Assembly: GCA_024640185.1 (NCBI GenBank)
Contig: JAHEFN010000112.1
Span: 1 to 7,410 of the forward strand
Source: Gemmatimonadota bacterium
Lineage (GTDB): Bacteria; Gemmatimonadota; Gemmatimonadetes; Gemmatimonadales; GWC2-71-9
DNA length: 7,410 nucleotides
Reading direction: 5' to 3'
Shown here: piece by piece, positions 1 through 4,828 of the stretch
Layout: each line of letters begins with the position of its first letter
Position numbering within the stretch: position 1 is the first letter of the stretch
Notes under the pieces: model-generated
Told to the model about the DNA's origin: nothing
Database searches by the model: none
Seen by the model: the letters and a program-made list of their open reading frames with translations, nothing else
Program-made: the position numbers and the translations under genes

Positions 1-1428
1 GCCTCCCTGCCACGCGGTGAACGAGGTGTCGACGGTGAGCGGTGCCGGGGCTCCGGCGGCATCCCGGCGCACGGCACCCGGGAGGTCAACGTCATACCGC
101 AGGGCGCCGTGGCGGGTCACGTCGGCTCCGAGGCGTACGGAAATGCTCTCGGTCAGCGCGTTGCGCAGTTCGGCACGGAGCGACGTTGACGACTCGCGCG
201 AACGGTTGGTGAACAGCAGCCGCTGCAGCGAGTCCCGTTGCAGGGTCTCGAACCGGGTACCGGCCCGGTCGAGGGTGAGGCGAACCTGGCCTCGGTCGAG
301 GGCTCGGCTCCAGCTCACCCCCGCGATGTAGCGGTCCTGGTTGATGGCCGGGATCCGGCCGTTGTCGCGCCGGTCCTCGGCGGTTTCGTTGTTGAAGGAG
401 ATCCGGTCGATCGCCCCGATGCCGGTGAACGAGAGCTGGTCACGGTCGCTGAGTCGGGTGGTGATCCGGGTGTTGAGGTCCCAGTAGCTCGGCAGGAACG
501 AGAAGCCGGCGAGCGAGAAGAGCAGGTCGAGATAGCTGCGGCGGACCGAGGCAATGAAGGTGGTCCCCTCGCCGACCGGCCCCTCGATGCTCACCCCCAG
601 CCCCGTGGCGGAGAGGTTGGCCTTGCCGGCCAGGCGCTCGGTATTGCCGTCGCGCAGACGCACGGCGGTCACCGACCCCGTTCGATTGCCCCACGGGACC
701 CCGAAGCCACCGGCCGAGAAGCTCACATCCTCCACGAGGTCGAGGTTGACCAGCGAGACAGGCCCGCCGGTCGACCCTTGGGTGCCGAAATGGTTGAGGT
801 CGGCGATCGGGATCCCGTCGATGGTGAAGAGATTCTCGAACGGGGCGCCACCGCGCACCACCAGGTCGTTCCGGGAGGCCGAGGTCACCCCGACGCCGGG
901 GAGGAGGGCCACCGTGCGGAGGACGTCCTCCTGGCTGCCGGGCGAGCGGCGGATCTCCTCGTTGTCGAGGCGTCGCCCATTGTCGGGGCTCCCCGGCGGC
1001 ACGGCAAAGAGGGAGGGTATCGCGATCAGCTCCAGCAGCTCGACTGGCCGGGGCGCCAGCGCAATGCGGATCGAGGCCGGTCGGCCGGTGCTGACCACCA
1101 CGTCGGCGACCAGTGCCGGCGTGAAGCCGATCGCGATAGCCTCGAGGGTGACCACGCCCACGGCGACCGAGTCGATCCGGAACCGGCCATCGAGTCCGCT
1201 CTCGTCACGCCGCTCGGTCCCCGCCACCGAGATCGTGGCGCCCGCGATCGGGGCCCCGGTGGTGGCACTGATGACGGATCCGGTGATCATCCCGGTCCGT
1301 GCTTCCTGGGCCGCCAAGGGCCCGGCGGCCAGCAGCAGCCCGAGGGTGACCAGCGACCGAAGGCGACACCGCGATTGCTCGCGATGCCGCCTCGGGACGT
1401 GCAAATCAGGGTGAGTGATCGTGTTCAC
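1..1428 (-). CDS. TonB-dependent outer-membrane receptor, N-terminal part (3' end beyond the left edge)
   Basis: An open frame of 476 codons runs off the left edge. It encodes a TonB-dependent receptor, an outer-membrane channel that imports a ligand using TonB energy. From a GTG at 1428 the protein has a basic n-region, a hydrophobic stretch (about residues 25-40) and a likely signal cleavage at LAA-QE. A carboxypeptidase-regulatory-like beta domain follows (about 46-125, with GSVISATTGAPIAGATISV). The plug domain spans about 155-260 and includes LLPGVGV, VVRGGAPFENLFTIDGIPI and the GG-x-P-WGNRTGSV region. The rest is the start of the beta barrel. The GTG overlaps the upstream fasciclin stop as GTGA, and no Shine-Dalgarno sequence is visible, so translational coupling is likely. 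A TTG at 1404 is the alternative start. The substrate cannot be told from the sequence. It is probably co-transcribed with both fasciclin genes. Confidence 0.9.
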   Translation of the reverse strand, partial: MNTITHPDLHVPRRHREQSRCRLRSLVTLGLLLAAGPLAAQEARTGMITGSVISATTGAPIAGATISVAGTERRDESGLDGRFRIDSVAVGVVTLEAIAIGFTPALVADVVVSTGRPASIRIALAPRPVELLELIAIPSLFAVPPGSPDNGRRLDNEEIRRSPGSQEDVLRTVALLPGVGVTSASRNDLVVRGGAPFENLFTIDGIPIADLNHFGTQGSTGGPVSLVNLDLVEDVSFSAGGFGVPWGNRTGSVTAVRLRDGNTERLAGKANLSATGLGVSIEGPVGEGTTFIASVRRSYLDLLFSLAGFSFLPSYWDLNTRITTRLSDRDQLSFTGIGAIDRISFNNETAEDRRDNGRIPAINQDRYIAGVSWSRALDRGQVRLTLDRAGTRFETLQRDSLQRLLFTNRSRESSTSLRAELRNALTESISVRLGADVTRHGALRYDVDLPGAVRRDAAGAPAPLTVDTSFTAWQGG

Positions 1429-1431
1429 TCA
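1412..1431 (-). other. Hairpin at the fasciclin stop / TonB receptor start
   Basis: TGAGTGA and TCACTCA (minus-strand reading) form a perfect 7-bp stem with a 6-nt loop. The left arm contains both the fasciclin stop codon and the presumed GTG start of the TonB receptor. There is no following T-run, so it does not look like an intrinsic terminator. It could limit receptor translation unless ribosomes finishing the fasciclin gene open it. The structure is seen; the role is inferred. Confidence 0.45.
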
Positions 1432-1922
1432 GGCAGGATAACGGTGTCGATCACGTGAATGACCCCGTTGCTCGCCATGATGTCGGTCTTCACGACGTTG
1501 GCGTTGTTCAGCATGACCTTGCCATCCATCACCTTGATGCTCACCGACTGGCCGTTGAGCGTCTTGGCCGAGGAGAGCTTGACCACGTCCGCAGCCATGA
1601 CCTTGCCCGAGACGACGTGGTAGGTGAGGATCGCGGCCAGCTTCTTCTTGTCCTTGAGCAGCGCCTCGACGGTGCCGGCCGGAAGCTTGGCGAACGCCTC
1701 GTCGGTCGGGGCGAAGACCGTGAACGGGCCATCACCCTTGAGGGCGTCGACCAGGTCGGCCGCGCCGAGCGCGGCGGCGAGGGTCTTGAACGAGCCGGCA
1801 GCCACGGCAGTCTCGACGATGTCCATCGAGGGGGCCTTGTCATGGTTCATGGCCATCTGGGCCGAGGCATTCGGGGCAATCATGGCAGCCGCGGCGATCG
1901 CAGTGAGAAGTGACTTGGTCAT
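1425..1922 (-). CDS. Secreted fasciclin (FAS1) domain protein, paralogue 1
   Basis: A 165-residue protein made of a Sec signal peptide (lysine at 3, hydrophobic core, likely cleavage after NASA at residue 21) and one FAS1 domain (about residues 33-165). The domain shows the FTVFAPTDEAF first motif, the ILTYHVV tyrosine-histidine motif and the closing ASNGVIHVIDTVILPE motif. Single-domain bacterial FAS1 proteins are extracytoplasmic. The fold is linked to adhesion and cell-surface contacts, but the exact role of this one is unknown. The mature N-terminus is rich in Met and His (QMAMNHDK) and the domain is lysine-rich, unlike its neighbour. The start is well supported by AAGGAG at 1932-1937, 9 nt before the ATG. 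It follows paralogue 2 by 72 bp with no convincing promoter of its own, and its stop overlaps the TonB receptor start. Confidence 0.93.
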   Translation of the reverse strand: MTKSLLTAIAAAAMIAPNASAQMAMNHDKAPSMDIVETAVAAGSFKTLAAALGAADLVDALKGDGPFTVFAPTDEAFAKLPAGTVEALLKDKKKLAAILTYHVVSGKVMAADVVKLSSAKTLNGQSVSIKVMDGKVMLNNANVVKTDIMASNGVIHVIDTVILPE

Positions 1923-1985
1923 GGTGTGGTGCTCCTTGGGTGAAATGGTGTTGCGTGAGTGTCAGTGATGCGAATTCAAGTCAGG

Positions 1986-1998
1986 GTGATCGGATCAC
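1986..1998. repeat. Inverted repeat over the paralogue 2 stop codon
   Basis: GTGATC-G-GATCAC is a 6-bp inverted repeat with a one-base centre that includes the stop codon of the upstream fasciclin gene. The loop is too short for an RNA hairpin without opening the inner pairs. It lies in the same relative place as the 7-bp hairpin after paralogue 1 and appears to be the shortened duplicate of it. Confidence 0.4.
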
Positions 1999-2489
1999 TC
2001 CGGCAGGAGGACCGTGTCGATCACGTGGATGATCCCGTTGGACGCCTGGATGTCGGTCCGCTCGACGGTCGCATTGTTGATCGTGACCGTGGAGCCGTTG
2101 ACGGCCACGGAGACCGACTGGCCATTGAGCGTCGGGGCGGTGGTCAGGTTGACGACGGCGGAGGCCGGGACCCGGCCGTCCACGACGTGATAGGTGAGGA
2201 TCGCGGTCAGGGCGTCCTTGTCGGCGAGGAGCGCCTCGACGGTGCCGGCGGGGAGCTTCGCGAATGCGGCGTCGGTCGGCGCGAAGACCGTGTATGGCCC
2301 GTCACCCTTCAAGAAGTCGACCAGGTCAGCGGCCTCGAGGGCGGCAGCCAGGGTGGTGAACGATCCGGCGGCGACGGCCGTCTGGACGATGTCCTGCTCG
2401 ACCGGCATCGTCATCGTGTCGTCGGAGTCACAGGCCGCCGTGAAGACGAGGCCGAGGATTGCCGCGGTGGCGAAGACTGGGTGGATCAT
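1995..2489 (-). CDS. Fasciclin (FAS1) domain lipoprotein, paralogue 2
   Basis: A 164-residue FAS1 protein. The frame is open to 2651, but the supported start is the ATG at 2489, which has AAGGAG about 6 nt upstream and begins a signal peptide (MIHPVFATAAILGLVFTAAC). Cys20 is the likely lipidated residue. The -3 position is Thr, an unusual but tolerable lipobox, and no Lys or Arg precedes the hydrophobic core. The acidic CDSDD tail puts Asp at +2, which in enteric bacteria favours inner-membrane retention; whether that rule applies here is unknown. The FAS1 domain (about 32-164) shows YTVFAPTD, ILTYHVV and ASNGIIHVIDTV. By hand count it matches paralogue 1 at 99 of 133 aligned residues, so the pair is a tandem duplication. 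It is the first gene of the minus-strand unit, facing the B12-type regulator across the control region. Confidence 0.93.
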   Translation of the reverse strand: MIHPVFATAAILGLVFTAACDSDDTMTMPVEQDIVQTAVAAGSFTTLAAALEAADLVDFLKGDGPYTVFAPTDAAFAKLPAGTVEALLADKDALTAILTYHVVDGRVPASAVVNLTTAPTLNGQSVSVAVNGSTVTINNATVERTDIQASNGIIHVIDTVLLPE

Positions 2490-2567
2490 CGGGAACTCCT
2501 TGCAGGTCAGTCGGTTACAGGCGTTTGGTGCGTCTGGGCGTGGTGCCCTGTCCAGCTTTCGTCGAAG

Positions 2568-2596
2568 AAGATGGGGGGCAGTCCAAGGAATGTCAA
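2568..2596 (-). promoter_or_regulatory. Predicted promoter of the fasciclin-fasciclin-TonB unit
   Basis: On the minus strand a perfect TTGACA (2596-2591) is followed after 17 bp by CATCTT (2573-2568), a weaker -10 matching TATAAT at 3 of 6 positions. Transcription would start near 2561, leaving a leader of about 70 nt before the lipoprotein ATG. The -35 box lies within the dyad described for 2580-2631, so a bound regulator would be expected to block it. Confidence 0.6.
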
Positions 2597-2631
2597 GGGT
2601 TGGTCTAGAATAGATTGACATTAGCTGGACA
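2580..2631. promoter_or_regulatory. Dyad operator covering two divergent -35 boxes, with 11-bp spaced repeats
   Basis: AATGTCAA (2589-2596) and TTGACATT (2615-2622) are perfect inverted 8-mers 18 bp apart. Outside them GTCCA (2581-2585) mirrors TGGAC (2626-2630), again perfectly, after 3 unmatched bases on each side. Read along either arm, TTGACA is followed exactly 11 bp later by TGGAC (2615 and 2626 on plus; 2596 and 2585 on minus). A degenerate TAGACC lies 11 bp before the minus-strand TTGACA. The arms contain both divergent -35 hexamers. As I recall, Thermus CarH binds head-to-tail repeats of about 11 bp covering a -35 element, which this pattern resembles. The natural ligand is the B12-binding MerR protein encoded alongside. 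The repeats are seen; the binding is inferred. Confidence 0.7.
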
Positions 2632-2643
2632 AGCGGCGTTATT
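2615..2643 (+). promoter_or_regulatory. Predicted promoter of the CarH-like regulator operon
   Basis: A perfect TTGACA (2615-2620) is followed after 17 bp by GTTATT (2638-2643), a weak -10 with 3 of 6 matches. The expected start point is at or very near 2650, the A of the regulator ATG. No Shine-Dalgarno sequence precedes that ATG, so the message may be leaderless. The -35 box sits in the right arm of the operator, which would allow autoregulation. Confidence 0.5.
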
Positions 2644-2649
2644 GCTGGC

Positions 2650-3603
2650 ATGGCAACAGCAAATGACCCCTCAGCGACCCTCCCGATGCGGCTGGTCCAG
2701 CGGCGAACCGGCCTCGGTGCAGACCTGCTTCGGGCCTGGGAGCGCCGGCATGGGGCGGTGCACCCGGCCCGTTCCCCCGGCGGACAGCGGCTCTACCGCG
2801 ACACCGATGTCGAGCGTCTGCTCCTGCTCAAGCGGTTGATTGACGAAGGACACGCCATCAGCAGCATCGCATCGCTCCCCACGGATGAACTCCGGGCGAT
2901 GGTGCCTGTCGGTGACCTCGCCGCGGAGCCAGCGTCGACCGACGTGGAGTCGGTTGCACCGAGCGGTGATGCGCTCGCTCGAGCCTGCCGAGCCGTCGAT
3001 ACCTTGAACGATCGCGAACTGGATGCGACGCTTCGATCAGCCGTGGTCACCTCCGGTGTGGTGGCCACGGTCGAAGGCCTGGTCGTGCCGCTGCTCCACT
3101 GGATCGGCGAACGGTGGGCACGCGATGAGCTGTCGCCCGCCCACGAACATCTGGCCAGTGGGGTGATCGTGCGCGTGCTGCATTGGATGCGTGACGCGAG
3201 CACCGCGGCGGTCGGAGCACCAGGCATCGCCTTCGCCACCACCCAGGGCGAATTCCATGAATTGGGGATCCAGGCGACCGCCGCCGTCGCCGCTGCCGCA
3301 GGGTGGCGGGTAACCTTCCTCGGCGCCGACCTGCCGGATGATGCGATCGCCAACGCGGTGCGGTTCTCCGGGGCGAGCGTCGTGGGCCTGTCGATTGTTG
3401 CTGCGACCGGTTCGCAACGTGGTCTCGATCACCTGCTCGCGTTGCGCGCGTCGCTGCCGGAAGAAACCGCGATAATCGTCGGTGGAGCCGGGGTCGTGGC
3501 CATCGCCGACCGACTCAGGATGGCCCAGATCGACGTGGTGACCTCGATTCCGCTCTTTCGAGCGTATCTCGGGACGAAGTGGTTGCCGGGGAAGTCCATA
3601 TGA
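2650..3603 (+). CDS. CarH/LitR-type MerR transcription regulator with adenosylcobalamin-binding light-sensor module
   Basis: A 317-residue protein in three parts: an N-terminal MerR winged helix-turn-helix (about 13-80, with RAWERRHG and SPGGQRLY), a helical cobalamin cap (about 105-185) and a Rossmann-like B12-binding domain (about 190-305). Two signatures of CarH photoreceptors are intact: W156-x9-E166-H167 for the upper face of adenosylcobalamin, and E201-F-H203-E-L-G206, where H203 would be the lower axial ligand. Known CarH proteins are tetrameric repressors in the dark; light breaks the cobalt-carbon bond and releases DNA. The protein is somewhat longer than Thermus CarH, mainly in the linker at about 80-105. 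The ATG at 2650 has no ribosome site but fits a leaderless start; an ATG at 2686 is an alternative. It reads away from the fasciclin-TonB unit across an embedded operator and overlaps the SDR gene by 4 bp. A B12 sensor without light response cannot be excluded. Confidence 0.92.
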   Translation: MATANDPSATLPMRLVQRRTGLGADLLRAWERRHGAVHPARSPGGQRLYRDTDVERLLLLKRLIDEGHAISSIASLPTDELRAMVPVGDLAAEPASTDVESVAPSGDALARACRAVDTLNDRELDATLRSAVVTSGVVATVEGLVVPLLHWIGERWARDELSPAHEHLASGVIVRVLHWMRDASTAAVGAPGIAFATTQGEFHELGIQATAAVAAAAGWRVTFLGADLPDDAIANAVRFSGASVVGLSIVAATGSQRGLDHLLALRASLPEETAIIVGGAGVVAIADRLRMAQIDVVTSIPLFRAYLGTKWLPGKSI

Positions 3604-4346
3604 GTCCCCCGGTGGTGGTGATCACCGGGGCGTCGGGTGGGATCGGCGCCGCGACCGCTCGGCGGATCGCCGGCCAAGTGGAGGGGTTGGTGCTCGTGGC
3701 CCGGCGACCTGAGGCGCTCGCAGCGGTCGCCGATGGGTGTGGCGCGCATGCGCTCGAGGTGGTGGCCGACGTCACGGTGCGCGAGGAGGTGGACATCGTC
3801 CTCGAAGCGGCCTTGAGGCGCTTCGGTCGTGTCGATGTCTGGATCAACAACGTAGGCCGCGGGATCACCCGGACCCCCAGCGAGATCAACGATGCCGACA
3901 TCGACGCGATGATGCAGGTGAACGTCAAGTCGGCATGGTATGGGATCCAGGCCGTGCTGCCGCACATGCGCGAACGGGGCACTGGCCACCTGATCAACGT
4001 CTCCTCGATGCTCGGCCGGATCCCCCTGGTGCCGTTCCGCGCCGCCTATAGTGGCGCCAAGCACTTCCTGAACTCCCTCACCGCCGACCTGCGGATGGAA
4101 CTCGCCGAGGAGCACCCGGGGATCACCGTGTCGCTGGTCTCACCCGGGTTGGTGTGGACGGAGTTTGGCAAGAACGCGAGGCACGGCGGTCCGGATTCCC
4201 GCGAATTGCCGAACGGGCAGGCGGTCGAGGAGGTCGCCGAGGTCATCGCCGAGGTCATCGTGACGAGGAAGACCGACGCCTACACGCGGGCCGGTTCCCA
4301 CGCCCGGGTGGTCGACTACTATGAGGGCATCGGCGAAGACCCCTGA
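3600..4346 (+). CDS. Short-chain dehydrogenase/reductase (classical SDR)
   Basis: A 248-residue cytoplasmic NAD(P)-dependent oxidoreductase. Visible classical SDR elements are the cofactor loop TGASGGIG (9-16), Asp57 in VADVT, NNVG (83-86, a variant of NNAG), the helix Asn108, and the catalytic Ser136 (INVSS), Tyr150 and Lys154 (YSGAK). PG at 182-183 in SPGLVWTEF starts the substrate loop. Arg35-Arg36 after the second strand suggest NADP(H) preference. The start is the ATG at 3600, overlapping the regulator stop as ATGA, with GGGGAAG at 3588-3594; a GTG at 3579 in the same frame is less likely. The overlap means co-transcription and probably coupled translation with the CarH-like regulator. 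SDR genes are, as I recall, found near other light- or oxidative-stress-controlled B12 regulators. The substrate is unknown. Confidence 0.93.
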   Translation: MSPPVVVITGASGGIGAATARRIAGQVEGLVLVARRPEALAAVADGCGAHALEVVADVTVREEVDIVLEAALRRFGRVDVWINNVGRGITRTPSEINDADIDAMMQVNVKSAWYGIQAVLPHMRERGTGHLINVSSMLGRIPLVPFRAAYSGAKHFLNSLTADLRMELAEEHPGITVSLVSPGLVWTEFGKNARHGGPDSRELPNGQAVEEVAEVIAEVIVTRKTDAYTRAGSHARVVDYYEGIGEDP

Positions 4347-4353
4347 GCGCGGA

Positions 4354-4360
4354 GAGGTGA
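4354..4360 (+). promoter_or_regulatory. Ribosome binding site that sets the GNAT start
   Basis: GAGGTGA at 4354-4360 matches the anti-Shine-Dalgarno complement closely and sits 5 nt before the GTG at 4366. This favours that GTG over the upstream in-frame ATG at 4321, which lies inside the SDR gene with no comparable site. Confidence 0.6.
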
Positions 4361-4365
4361 CCACG

Positions 4366-4821
4366 GTGGAGCTTGCCATCCGTCCGGCGACCCAAGCGGA
4401 CCTGGCGGCGATCGTTGCCATGCTGGCGGACGACCCGCTCGGCGCGACGCGGGAGCGCTTCGCCGATCCGCTGCCCGAGGACTACTTCGCGGCCTTCGCG
4501 GCCATCGACCGCGACCCCAACAACGAACTGGTCGTTGCCGAACGGGCTGGTGCCGTGGTGGGCGTCCTGCAACTGACCGTGACACCATACCTGACCTACC
4601 AGGGTGGCTGGCGAGCCACGGTCGAGGGAGTCCGGGTGGCCGATGAGGCTCGCTCGGCGGGAATCGGTCGACGGCTGTTCGAGTGGGCCATCGCCCGGGC
4701 CCGCGAGCGCGGTTGCCACCTGATCCAACTCACCACCGACAAGGCCCGCCCGGATGCGCTCCGCTTCTATCAGTCGCTCGGCTTCGTGGCCTCCCACGAG
4801 GGGATGAAGCTCAAGTTCTGA
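4366..4821 (+). CDS. GNAT-family N-acetyltransferase
   Basis: A 151-residue acetyl-CoA-dependent acyltransferase of the GNAT fold, filling most of its length. The chosen GTG start gives the usual opening ELAIRPATQADLAAI, the first beta strand and helix. The acetyl-CoA pyrophosphate loop is R96-S-A-G99-I-G101 followed by the helix RRLFEWAIARA. The closing motif FYQSLGF (134-140) is the typical C-terminal helix and strand. The frame stays open to an ATG at 4321, which would add 15 residues that do not belong to the fold. The gene follows the SDR stop by 19 bp in the same direction and is likely the last gene of the regulator operon. The acceptor (amino acid, amine, antibiotic or protein) cannot be predicted. 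It ends 4 bp from the convergent sulfatase stop. Confidence 0.9.
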   Translation: MELAIRPATQADLAAIVAMLADDPLGATRERFADPLPEDYFAAFAAIDRDPNNELVVAERAGAVVGVLQLTVTPYLTYQGGWRATVEGVRVADEARSAGIGRRLFEWAIARARERGCHLIQLTTDKARPDALRFYQSLGFVASHEGMKLKF

Positions 4822-4828
4822 CCGGTCA
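4819..4828. other. Palindrome formed by two convergent stop codons
   Basis: TGACCGGTCA is a perfect 10-bp palindrome made of the GNAT stop TGA, four bases and the sulfatase stop on the other strand. No longer hairpin or T-run is seen around it, so no intrinsic terminator separates the two convergent transcripts. Confidence 0.5.

Noticed and set aside
238..1458. A 406-codon plus-strand open frame opposite the TonB receptor
   Set aside because: It is rich in charged and Gly residues without domain motifs, while the opposite frame gives a signal peptide, regulatory-like domain and plug.
1923..1994. Separate promoter between the two fasciclin genes
   Set aside because: TTGAAT near 1979 on the minus strand resembles a -35 box, but no acceptable -10 follows at 16-18 bp.
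2490..2561. Cobalamin riboswitch in the leader of the fasciclin-TonB unit
   Set aside because: The leader is only about 70 nt, too short for a cobalamin riboswitch, and no B12-box-like sequence was seen.
2490..2651. N-terminal extension of the fasciclin lipoprotein to an ATG at 2651
   Set aside because: It would place 54 residues ahead of a good signal peptide, cover both predicted promoters and ignore the AAGGAG site before the ATG at 2489.
3429..4115. A 228-codon minus-strand open frame opposite the SDR
   Set aside because: It is His/Asp-rich antisense translation of a well-supported SDR gene; a mirror of codon bias.
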